A DNA stretch of 64,000 nucleotides from Magnolia sinica (lineage: Eukaryota > Streptophyta > Magnoliopsida > Magnoliales > Magnoliaceae): the NCBI RefSeq assembly GCF_029962835.1, contig NC_080574.1, forward strand, positions 25,394,001 to 25,458,000. Direction: 5' to 3'. A program made the translations under genes and the position numbers. Below, piece after piece: positions 1-11,800 of the stretch. The first letter of the stretch is position 1; each line of letters opens with the position of its first letter. The notes under the pieces are model-generated. The model did no database searches, had not been told where the DNA came from, and worked only from the letters and a program-made list of their open reading frames with translations.

Positions 1-47
<47 letters not shown>
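1..47. repeat. (TC)n microsatellite at the window edge
   Basis: An uninterrupted TC dinucleotide run starts at the first base, so its true length is unknown. It lies just past the 3' end of the minus-strand secreted-protein ORF. Confidence 0.95.
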
Positions 48-50
<3 letters not shown>

Positions 51-70
51 TGGCCCACCAAACAAATGGC

Positions 71-583
71 CTATTGTTGGAGGAGGCGACGGTGCGGGAC
101 CCGCGAGACCCGCAAGCCACTAAGGCCCAAGTACGGGTCGGTAGTATCGTAGGGTCGACGACCCATAAGATAGGCCTGTTGGCATTCCATGTATAGGACC
201 CAAGGGCACCATATGAAGATAGTGAGGTGAATTCCTCCGTTGCGAATTATGCATTGAGGCCAGCTCGCCTTAGCGCATCGCACCCATGGGTTTCGATCTG
301 TGTACGGTGCATTGAGGAAGATCTTCAAGTGATAATACCATTTCCTGAAATCATTCTGGTTCAAGAACGGATGAATCTTGTACACCATCTTATTTCCCAT
401 TTGGATCCACCACTTCTCTGCTCTCAGGTACCAGTTCTTGAAGCCATTTATCTGTCTTCGGAATTCACGGCCGAGATTGAAGGCACTGTAACTGAACGAG
501 AAGGACCAGCACTCCGCCAGCCCTGGCAGCTCGGATGCCGCCAGCAGCACCAGGAATGCCACTACCAGATCCTTGCGCTGCAT
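71..583 (-). CDS. putative secreted protein, 170 aa, family not recognised
   Basis: An intact minus-strand ORF of 170 codons. Residues 1-24 look like a signal peptide: basic MQRK start, hydrophobic core LVVAFLVLLAA, small residues before a likely cleavage near GLAEC. The mature part is rich in Trp, Tyr, Phe and Arg, has six Cys, and contains the motif WSFSFSYSAF soon after the signal. No transmembrane helix follows, so export is likely (inference). The start at 583 is chosen because it is the first ATG after a TATA box at 626-633, which leaves a short leader. I do not recognise the family. The last 30 or so residues are low in hydrophobicity and Arg-rich, so the true end could differ if an unseen intron exists, for instance at the GTGTAC near codon 69. 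Expression is unproven. Confidence 0.5.
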   Translation of the reverse strand: MQRKDLVVAFLVLLAASELPGLAECWSFSFSYSAFNLGREFRRQINGFKNWYLRAEKWWIQMGNKMVYKIHPFLNQNDFRKWYYHLKIFLNAPYTDRNPWVRCAKASWPQCIIRNGGIHLTIFIWCPWVLYMECQQAYLMGRRPYDTTDPYLGLSGLRVSRVPHRRLLQQ

Positions 584-625
584 CTTCGGCTGGTTTGGAA
601 TGCGAGGAAGAGGTGCAAGGATGGG

Positions 626-633
626 TATTTATA
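626..633 (-). promoter_or_regulatory. TATA box of the secreted-protein ORF
   Basis: On the minus strand the sequence reads TATAAATA, 43 bp upstream of the ATG at 583. Upstream at about 762-770 is a CACGTG-type core (CGCACGTGG), a common bZIP/bHLH binding site. This is motif evidence only. Confidence 0.55.
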
Positions 634-778
634 CAGGAGAGGAGTGGTGGTGTACCTTCTCTCTGGTTTAGTTTTGGAGGGAGATGTAACTGTCAGTATA
701 ACCGTTTCACTTCCATGGGTTTTTAATAACGGTGGTTATACTTAATAGGGTGCATGGCACGTCGCACGTGGAGGGAGG

Positions 779-1189
779 TACCCACCTGGTTTCTTTCACT
801 TTGGGTAAACGACTAAACATGTATAAAATCTAGACCGTCTATCAGATAAATCACACCTTATTTGGCCTTGATTTGAAAAAATTACTCGGATTCAACTGTC
901 ATGCCACCTATACCTAAAATCTTTTAAGTCTAGCTGTTATGACCCAACTAGATTTTGGAATACTGATTTTTGGGTAATTCTTTTGTCACAATGAGGCACA
1001 TTAGATGAATGGATTGAATGACACATGATTAAACACTGCACTCAAAACTGTGCTCCTTCTCAATTTTGATTAAGAAGGATGTGTATAACACATGTTTCAC
1101 CTTTATCCACATCATATTGATTTTGATTATATCTGCTTCTCTTGTAACATCCGGTTTAAGTAGGGGAAGGTCGGTGGTCCTCGGGTGTG
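779..1189. other. intergenic, nothing recognised
   Basis: AT-rich sequence with no coding signal, TIR pair or tandem repeat that I can support. Confidence 0.5.
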
Positions 1190-1430
1190 GCCATGAGCTT
1201 TTTGAAATGGCCTGACTTTTGGAGCATCCTTTAGTTCAGGTGGGATGCAACTCCTGAATGGATAAGATGGAATATACCAAACACAGCTGGCCCCACACAA
1301 TTTGGAAAGTTTTTAATGGTGGGCATCCCCATCCAATTGTCCCTTAGGGTGTGGCCCACCTGTGGGGACAATTGGATGCCATCCAACGGTCCATATTCAA
1401 TGTGCATGTCAGACCCCATTCGTGCAAACT
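1190..1430. repeat. GGCCCAC-type repeat fragment with a hairpin
   Basis: A perfect 14-bp inverted repeat, CATCCAATTGTCCC at 1330-1343 and its complement at 1365-1378, surrounds a loop containing TGTGGCCCACC. The phrase TTTTTAATGGTGGGC nearby is shared with the foldback family between 33 and 54 kb, so this is probably a diverged or partial relative. No target duplication was found. Confidence 0.5.
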
Positions 1431-2861
1431 GAAAGCCCCACGTTACAAACTTTGGGCCATATCATTGCATTATGTCATAAGTTAAGAACACCAAATATCT
1501 GATCCCATCCTTTGGTCCATATAAATGGGGCCACCTGATTGGATAATCCAAACCATTGCTCTGGTATGCACTCCTCGATAGACCATTCCCCAGAATATCC
1601 TGGATTAGAAGATCCTTCCCATCTAATTATCTCACTTTTCTTTTTCTTTTTTCAATGGTGGAAATGAGAGATGACTCCAATATGCTTCCTTTCGTCTCCC
1701 ACTCGAAATGAAGTAGATTGGGCCAGTTTCATCCAATTCAATAGGACAGGCAGCATGGGAATAGGCCTTTCGTGTTTGAAGATCATATGATTCTGGACCG
1801 GAGGATATGCAGGGTGCCTTGATTCTGCACACATGAGCCCACAGTTCGCAGTCATCCATGGTGGGAGCATCCATTAGATGGCTAGGATCTTCCTATCATA
1901 TTCTTGGTGCATGGTCCATCCATTGCGGGGCCATCAGATCAACAGTCTAAATCACTAACCATTTCGAATTGAAATATTTCATGGCAGTGAACACATGACA
2001 ATGCAAACCAGATCATAAAAACCAAACAAAATGCTCTAGCTCACTAGCCTCGCAGGTGGAAACGAGGCGAGCGCATGGCATTTAGGAGTGAGGATCCCGT
2101 TATCATGTGATCCCTACTTTTGATCTCATGTTTCAAAAGTCGGGCTAATCTGATCATCATGTGGGCCAAACATGAACACCGAATTTGTACCGCTGGTCAA
2201 TTTCTCTAAACCATTCATCTACAAGTTCTCCAAACCTTCAGCTGGCACCACATAAATGTTCTATGTTGTTCCTTCCACACAGTAAACATGGTAAACACGT
2301 GGCAATTGGGACTTTGTTATGGTGGCCACTGAATAGTTCATATCCCAAAGAGAGAGGATCGGACTGGTCGCCATCTGATCAGTGACCTATAAAAGTAACA
2401 GCTAGAACAGCGGTCCATTTTCAACCAGCAGAACTCTCAAATGTATCCAGAGGTGTCCAATATAAATATGCTGTGATTTTTAGGCTTATGGCCCATCTAA
2501 ATGGTGGCCCACTAGATGAACAATCCCAATCACCCAATATGTTTGCCACGTCTAACATGAGGAAACTAAATAGAATTTTATGCTGCGACCTGATATTGGC
2601 ATTCCTCCAGTATGGGTCACCTAATTAGCAGCTTCTATATCACATATCCCACACACACCTCATATGTTCTCTGGAAAAGAAACAGTCACTGACTTCTGAC
2701 TTGGAAAATCATAACAAATCATCTATCAGCACTGGATTTGAGACGAGAAAGAACACACAACTGACCTGGCTTTGTAATGATAGCTCTAACAAGAGAAATT
2801 TTTGCTGGAATGGCAAGAGAGCTTGTGCAAAATCGAACTGTTGCGAAGAACTGATGAGTAG
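1431..2861. other. intergenic downstream of QTRT2, no gene
   Basis: About 1.4 kb with short fragments of the form GTGGCCCACCTGAT and GGGCCACCTGATTGG, typical of the dispersed repeats elsewhere in the window. No ORF shows a recognisable domain. The 3' UTR of the minus-strand QTRT2 gene must lie at its right side, but I see no clear polyadenylation signal. Confidence 0.5.
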
Positions 2862-5800
2862 TTAAGTGCATGGGACGGAAGATGTAAGATGATCACGTCT
2901 GCCCTCGATGAATCTCCGATGAAACGAGTTGAACTGACCGCACTTGATCGCATCCCTTATTGATTGAAAGAAACCCAAATAATGGTGGGTGTTGTGGCTG
3001 AAATTTATAAGGCAAAGTTCCTGTAAGATACACCGATGGACACATGAATGAAAGGAACAGAGCATGACCAGTTTCAGATGTAGGAGAAGAGTTACATTTC
3101 TAGTAGAATCTGAGACAACATTTCGTGGACATTGAGCAGATGATTGATGTATGCTCGTGTGTAGTTCTGACATGTGTAGCAGCTACAGCCATTGATTATA
3201 GGTGACTTGTCCTTCCTGCATGGCAAATAAACCAAAAGATTTCCTGGTTATAAGGCATGGAAAGGTTCTTTTTCCTGTTTGGTAACATTACAAAGCTGAA
3301 GAATGGACTATGCTTGACTGAGCATTTGCTCGGCCCAAACACTGTACATGTGGGTGGGTTCACCATTGAGTGAACCAAATATTCATATGATGTGGCTCAC
3401 GGGGGATGGGAGATAAACCAAAGAGACCCCCATTAGATGATCCTATCCATCCAATTGCTCCATGCTAATTGTTGACCATTGGTTATAATTGTCCATTTTC
3501 AATGGATTTCTAGGATAACTTGGGGAAGATTTAGGTTATTCAGATCACAGAGCCCATGGTGCATCAGAAATGTCCTAAACATTCCTCCAATTAGATAATC
3601 CTAGTCCCCCTCCCCCTTTATTTTAGCATTTGTGTGTGTGTGAGTGTGGAGAATTCACTGAAATTTACTAAAAGAAAGAAAGGAACAGGGGTGAAGATGA
3701 GTGAACACCGTAGGCATTACGAAGATCCAGACCCAAAAGAAGCAAAAGATTCAAAAGAGCAGGGTACAAACAGCTTGAGAATCAAAGCCCAAGCCCTGTC
3801 CGGTTTGGCCCTCATGAACACCTCATCAGGACTAATATAATGACTATGAAAATGCCTATGATTGTGTTTTGCCCAGATCGACCAAAGACCAGAAAGCAGG
3901 GAAAGCCTCCACAAAATGATCCTTTTTCTCATGAAAACCACCCAGTGCCACATAAAAAATGAGTCGATTGAAGCCAGCATCATCCAGGAGCATTGGAAAG
4001 GCTCAAAGAATCTTTCCCACGGAGCTTTTGCAGGAATACGGTGCAACAATATATGATCCATTGAACTCCGTCAGGTGGCGAGAGGAACTAACAAAGGAGA
4101 TTGAAACAACTCATAAAAGGATTTAACAAGGAACCGACATGAGCTTTCCAACCCCCATATTCAACCATCCCTGTCAAGCTCAGAAGGAGCCCAGTTATGC
4201 TGCGGGTCCCAGAATCGTAACATGTCCTTCCAGTTCATCTTCCTTCCAAGTTCAGGCAACAAGGGGGAGGCCACACATCTATACCACCAAGAATTGAGAA
4301 AGAATGAGAAATGTGTACCTTCTGCTCAGAGCCAATGCTGGTTAGTATAGGGAGCACAAAATAAAGAGGGGATTGCACATTTACCATTTCCCACTGTGAA
4401 CTCAATTCCTTTCTTGAAACAGTGACTGTTTTTTATAGCCTTTCATGACTCAGAAGCTCTGTAGAAGAGGATCTAGTGAACCAACCCCCATCTACTACCC
4501 CATGCTTGCTAGGTATTACCTGTCAATCAAATTCGAAAAGTCCCTCATGCTCCTTGTGATGCGGCTACCATTGAACATCAGATGACATTAAAGTCACATC
4601 CAAGGCCTCCCATTCTTGTTTCTGCCAACCCACAGAGAACTAATTAAACCTTTTTCCACAGTCTGAACTCTGAAGCTTAGTTTTCTGAAAGGCAACTAAA
4701 TGAGACTTTCGACGCCTACGAAAATTCTTAATCTGGGTTTGTTTTGGGGGGAAGTTTCCTCCCATGATATGAATTACCACCCCTTGATCAGCAACCCAAC
4801 CCCTTGACATTCCGAGATAAAAGCTTCATTAGGAAATGTCGCATATTCCCTGCCCCCTCTTGTCCACCCTTAGGGTATCCCTCTCTTTGTCGCAGTTCAT
4901 TGATGAGGCCAACTTGGATAACTCACACCTGTCCTTCGGGGTTTTCTCTATTTGGCTTTGAGACAGCTCGGCTTGCTTTCGGACCCCTCTCTTCAGCTAA
5001 ATTGAATAAAACTAAGAAATCTTCTTTGCAATCGCTGAAAGACACCCCTACCATTTTCCCCACATGTCACATAGCTTCCATTATCCCATGCACCATGCTG
5101 ACCTTCAGCATCCCTGACAGAGCTGATATTTAGCACCCAACATAGAGATCAGGGTCTGCCCGAGGATGCATGACCAAGCTGAATGGAGCACTGTTCAATC
5201 AGATCCTGCAATATCTCATAAGAAGCTTGACTAGCTCATCAACCTTCCCATCAACATGATCCCCAGTTACAGCCAAGTCACCAACACCAAGGGAGAATTC
5301 CCCTAACAAAGCATTAACCAAACAACTCCCCAGGAATCTTACTCCAGCTCTACCCCTAGATGGCAATAATGAAGAATCTGAAGAAGCAGTGATGCTGCAA
5401 CCTGCGTAATATGACTGGAAGAGGATATCAAAAACAGCTGAGAGGAGAGAAGCTCAAAAGAATATATGGACCATTGCCTCTTGGTAAACGCAGACCATGG
5501 ACCATTGCTTATAGCTGTCCATTTCATTGGATGGCTGGCATGCCAATAAGGGAGATATTGGGGGGCATGGCTAACCCCTTGATGGGGTATATCAGATAAT
5601 GGCTTATGTTACCAAAACTTACCCCATCCCTAACATTGTTGGGTCGAAAAAAAAAAAAAAACTGTCTCTCAATCACACGTCACATAATTCCTCTACTTGG
5701 ATACTTGAATGTGCTCAGAGTATGATATCACACACAAGATGAGACCAAAACTGGCACTGGGTACTGGATACTTTTAGGAAATGTTTAAACTGAATCCTAT

Positions 5801-8800
5801 CATATTAGATCATTATTTTTGGAATTTTGGCATTCTTGTCGTAATATGTATGTGTATTGTACTGTGCAAGTTGTAAACATCAACGATTTCATTAAGTTTA
5901 GCATCTCTGAAAGATTAAAAAATACCTTGTCTAATAAAACTTGAAGTTAAATATTAATAGAATGGTTTGAATTTTCAACATATTTTTATCAAATAGTGGG
6001 GACTTCCACCTGAAATTTTGTTAGATAAACATGAAAATGTTGAATATTCCAATATTACTTCAATATGAATATCATTTAAAAATGGAATACCCACATCCAT
6101 ATATGTAGCCATATCCTGGACTTATAAAGTATCAAAGAGTTTTATCCCCACCACATATCCACATATCCGTGTCCATGACTCCCTATCAGTATCCTATACA
6201 TGGGATATCATAGGCTACCAATAGATGGTGTCCATGGCCCTTCTAAACTTAAGTTTATAAATTCAGAATTTCCAAAGAGAGCTTTGTTCATTTGAAAAAA
6301 CTACAAATATTCTGATTCCCAAATTTCTGACTCCTTGATCTTTCTGAACTACCATTTTGTAAAAATGATCATGCCCGCTTCCTTTTCTTTCAGTACCACA
6401 TGAGTTTCAAGTTTCAACTGAGCTGTTCCTTGGGTGGACCCCATCATATTTATGTTGTTAACAGAAAATCAGACTGGTCTGATCATCTAGTGGGCCACAT
6501 GTGCAAGGAAATGGATGAATCAGGATTACCCACACCCAAATTCAACGTACATGTGTAGCTCACGTGATCCCTAGACAAGCCAGACTTTCGTCCCTATTAC
6601 ATGCACAGTGGGGGCAATCTGATGTACGCTCAGTTAGTGCACACAGGAGCCACATGAGAGAGTAGGATTAGAAAAACATACTCCGACAAGTAACCTTAGC
6701 AGGATTCAAGGGTAAGTACACAATTTGTTGGAAAACTGACAGTCTAATGTTTCCAACACATTAATGGACAAGCTGACAGTGATAGACACATGAAGTACAG
6801 AGAGGTCATATCCCTCACCTGTAAACAGTCGCACGTAGATTTATCTTTGTACCGTCACTACCAATATCACTCAGCTGAGAATCAAATGCATGTGTCTCAT
6901 CCCCATTGAGGGGGAAGGTAAGTGCAAAGCCTCCAATTGTAAGATGGTTAATATACCTACAAATATTTAATAAGCCCGTTAAGCCTTTAGGGAGAAATAA
7001 AAATGAGTGAGAAGACTAAGAAGATATGTTCAACTCAGCTACTCACGAAGATTCAAACAGATCAATGCCCGCCGCCACCCCTTGTAAGACCTCCTCTGTA
7101 AGATGAAGCCCACAAGTTCACCAACTGAACAAAGTAAGATCAAGCTACTACAATTAATCTTGATTTTCTAAGCAATATCAAGCAGGCCAGGTTTTTGATA
7201 GTATTTGAAATGTCCTCAATTTTCTTAAATGATAGAACAGTCATTTTGACAATGTGGATGAGCAAACGTGAGCAAGTTCTTCACTTTCATCAGTGTTTCA
7301 TGTTGAATGAAGGGGCTAAAGCTTGCTTTAGAACGCTCTCAAATGAAACCAAACCAGTAGGATCATTTCAAGGCTGCATATTATATATCATAACACTTCT
7401 TTTTATTAAACAGATAATCATCATCACCAACATCATCATCTTAGCCTTTTCCCCAGCAATTTGGGGTCAGCTTTTGAATGGAAGATTGTCACAAGGCTGC
7501 ATTGGACCAAATCATTGTCATGAGTTTTACGATTGGCTGCCCACCAGGCATTCAGGCATCTTCCTCCTTTCTATGGGCTTTTGAACTGTGATAAAGGCTC
7601 ACATAATACAAATATTATAATACTTAAAATAAATGGATTAAGACATGACCTAATCAACAATATTACATCTATACAAAAATCCAGGGAATCACCATCATAG
7701 TAGTAGTAGTAGTAGTAGTAGTAGTATACCAGTATCTTCCTCTTTTGTCTGGGCTTTGGAACCATGGTAGAGGCTCACATAATACGAATATATAATAATT
7801 AAAATAAATTCGAAAATAAGATATGGTCTAATCAACAATATTCTATCTAGTTTTTAGCTGTTGTTAGTCGTAGTGTGGTGGTGAAAGAATTCAACAATCC
7901 TAGGCACTTCTATATGGTGTTAGCTAAATGTAGTATCCAGATCAACCAAGCAAAGAAGATAAGTTTTGAATCTCATCATCGAAAGAAGAGAAAAGGCTTG
8001 AGGTCTTTAAACAACAAATCCCATTCACGACATGCCTAAGAGAGAGCTCAGGGGTACAAATGTTTTGCAATTCAAGCCAGGGGGAGTGAATTCCATCATA
8101 CAGGTTACTGATTTGAAGGACATGCCTAAGAGAGAGCTCAGGGTTGCTTCCAATCAGATACTCTCCCTCTTTCAGGATAATTATCCAGAGATGGTGGCTA
8201 GGAAGGTAATTTTTTTGGGGTTGCTGGGGTTTGTTTTGGAAAATGGAATTTGGGTTTTTTTTTTTTTTTTTAGGTTTTTAATTTTGTAAAAATGTGAGGT
8301 TTTAAAGGGTTTTATTGGGGAATGTCATCTCGTTTTTTAATTTTTAGGTAATTTCTAAAATTGTGTTTTTTGTAAAAATTTGAGTTTTTGAGGGTTGTTT
8401 TGGGGAATAGTATGTGGTTCTCTAATTTTTTGGGGTTATTTTTGAAATTGTTTTTTTTTAATAAATAAATAAATAAATTTGTTTTTGTTTTGTGGGTTTT
8501 GAGATTTTTGTAAAAATGTGAGGTTCTGAGGGTTATTTTGGGGAATGACATGCGGGGTTTTTGACTTTTTGAATTTGGGTCTCTTTATTTTATTGGTCTT
8601 TTTTTAATAATTATATTAATCCATGGAATCACCATCATTGTAGTAGTAGCTGTAGCTGTTGTTAGTCGTAGTGTGGTGGTGAAAGAATTCAACAATCCTA
8701 GGCACTTCTATATGGTGTTAGCTAAATGTAGTATCCAGATCAACCAAGCAAAGAAGATAAGTTTTGAATCTCATCATTGAAAGAAGAGAAAAGGCTTGAG

Positions 8801-11800
8801 GTCTTTAAACAACAAATCCCATTCACGACATACATATCTGAAATGTTGCAGAAACATTTGGCGCAATAAGTCACAGCCACTTCTCCAAACACACCAAGAC
8901 GCACCTGGAAGTCCAAGACCAAATATTTGGCGGGGTCTTTCCTGAGGTAAGATATCCTGAAAAATTGGCCAGCAGCATTAGCCCATAGCAAAATTTAAAT
9001 TTCAAAAACCAAGGCAAGTGAATGAACTATTCTTTTCCAGCCAAAATTACTCAGATCAGATAAAAAATGGAAGAGATGGGATCCAAGAACAGCAAAGAAA
9101 CCGATGACACTTTCTGCTAATGCAATTTGGAAAAACACGTGTTGGTACTGAACACAAGCAAAGAGTGTCACACATAGACCCCTACAAACCCAAAATACCA
9201 GTGCATCTCCACTCATAGTAATGCCTAATAATAGCGTTTGACCTATATGATATTTTAAGTGAGAACATATATAGAAGTTTGTCCAAACTGAAGTACGTTC
9301 ATAATGCTCCCAGCCAACTTCAAGAAGAGAAAAAAGAGAAGAAATTTAAATATGCTATCGATGACATATTCCAATAAAATACAAACAAATAATCCACAAA
9401 GCAGAGATTGCAATGAAAGTAGAGGACGAAGGGAATATGTTTAGTGCTCCAAATATCAAATGCTCAGAAATTTCACTTTGGAAACTATTGACATAGTGCT
9501 TACTCTGCAGCTAAAACTGCCTACTCTGCAACCAAAACCACAAATACCTAGATAAAGTTGCATACATGTGTTGATATTGCTGAAGTACCTATTTAATGCA
9601 GGGGCATTTTCACACCAGGCTCAAGTGGGGTTGCCTGTGGGATGCAGGGGCCCACAGGGGAGGTCTCGTGTTCGAGACTCCTCACCGGGGGTGATTAATG
9701 CGCATTTCACACCGGGCTCGAGTGGGGTAGCCTGTGGGATGTGCGGACACACTCAGGGTGGGCGGCCTGTGTGAGGCGGTACCCATGTGATTTGGGGCCC
9801 ACGAGGGGGGTTTGGCCGAGGATCTAACCAATGAGATGTGGGGCCTAGGCTATGAGATAAAGGGATTAGTTCGCCATACTCTAACAATTCGAGCTTTTAG
9901 AGCAAGTGGTTAATTGTCCTGCATCACTATTCAAATTCAAGATATGTGAGCTAGTGCTTGTTTTAATATGTTAAGTGGGCTTACTCCCAAATCAGCCATG
10001 AATCAGTTTTTTATTCATTGCTCCTCCATGTAAAGGAGCCAGTGTCTTTGGATGGTTGGATTTTTTTTTTGTTTTTGAAAGATTGGATAATTGGATTGTT
10101 TTTCTCACCTGAGGGGAATTGATGCGGACACAAGCGCATTCAAGGTGTACCAATGAAGAAAGCGCCAACCATAAGTGTCGTCCTTATGGATAGGCGACTA
10201 TTGAGGAGCTGAAGACCTTTCACATGTGATTGAACATATAGAAGACCCCACTCAGGGAAGATACATGTGAAGGAAGATTGGAGAAAGAAGATCGAGCACC
10301 CAAACTTTCCCGTACTTATGTTATTTGCGCGTTTTTGACTTAGTTAGGGGTCTTTTAGTAATTTTATATCTTTATTTGCTTATTCTAGGGGTATTTTAAT
10401 AATTTTATGTCTTTATTTGCTTATTTAAGTGGGCTAAAGCCCTAAACTCGAATTTCAACTATTGATTAATGAAAAGCAAACCCTTTGGTTGCCTCCTTCC
10501 TCTCTTCTCTCTCATGGTGCTTCTTCTCTTCCCTTGATCTTCTTCTTCTAATTTCTTCTTGTGCCCCTCCAACTTCTTTAAGGTAATAATTTTCTTCCTT
10601 CTATTTTCTAGTTTTAGCTAATCCTTCTTCGATCAAAATCTTGAGAACCGATCTAAACCCTAAACCCTCAAATTCTCAAATCCCTAATCCGAGAAACTTC
10701 TTGGTTCTTCGGACTAGTGATCTTCATTGATCGATTGGGTGTGACCATGCAAGATCGGGAGGTCTCATCCCTCACCGGATCCAACCTAAGTAGTAATTGA
10801 ATTCCATAATCCATGGTTGTAGTGATGGCCCGCTCCATTACATGTTTCCTTTATGATTTTCTCAGTTATGATGATTACTGTTAGAATTTTAGATCACTTA
10901 TTCCTTTTATTTCCGCTATTTAATTGTATCTATGAGCATGCATCATAATTAGGGCTGTCCTGCGTCAAATTTGGTATCAAAGCCTAGGCTTGCATGGTTT
11001 TTGTCTAGATTGAGTTATCAAATTAGGGTTTTCATTTTTAGGTTTAACTTAGGAAAGTTCCAGGTTTAGAAAGTTTTCAATTTTAGAAACTTTCCAATTT
11101 TAGAAAGTTCCTAATCTAGAAAATTTCCAGATTTGAGTTGTTTCCTATTTCAACTTAATTGTGTCAGTTCATAGTAGTTTTGCATTCATCGCATTCATCT
11201 TGAAAGTCATAACACCTAGTAGTCTAGTTAGGTAGAGTTTGGTTCAAGTCTTTATTGTATGCCCACGAGAAGAGGTAGAGGTTTCAGACTTCAACCTACC
11301 ATGAATAACGAGCAGTTATCTGAGCAACTTACTCAATTGATACAAAAGATAACCGCCCTAGAAGCGGGTCAAAGGCGTGAGTTTGCCCGCCTCAAGAACC
11401 AAATTACCACTACCATAACTAAGGTGGAGCAACTAGAGGCGTCCCAAAAGGAAAACCCCGCTGTAGGGGAAGATGCACACTCCCAAGTGAAAGGAATCAT
11501 TGAAGAACGTGCTGCCACATGTGGTGGTAATGAGGATAGAGATCGTGGTAACGGTCGTGGTGTGGTGCGAGAGGCACGAGCCACATGTGGTCATCAAGAC
11601 CACTATGATCCAGATGAGCGTGCGATGAAGAGTGTGAGAGTTGAGGCCCCGAGTTTTTATGGGCGCTTGGATCCCAAGGCGTTCCTTGACTGGGTTGCTG
11701 ACATGGACCACTACTTTGAGTGGTATGGTATGTCGGAAAATCGTCAAATGCGGTTTTCTAAGATGAAGCTTGTGGGTCAAGCCAAGCTTTTCTGGACCAA

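Noticed and set aside
227-745. 172-codon plus-strand frame opposite the secreted-protein ORF
   Set aside because: It is antisense to a frame with a signal peptide and TATA box, and has no motif or promoter of its own.
2862-3173. 103-codon minus-strand frame taken as one gene
   Set aside because: Its first part reads QTRT2 exon 9 and intron 9 in the wrong frame. Only 2997-2862 is real coding sequence.
8740-9216. Two minus-strand frames (80 and 73 codons) near exon 6
   Set aside because: The first is a frame-shifted reading across exon 6 and its introns. The second has no signature and no splice context that fits QTRT2.
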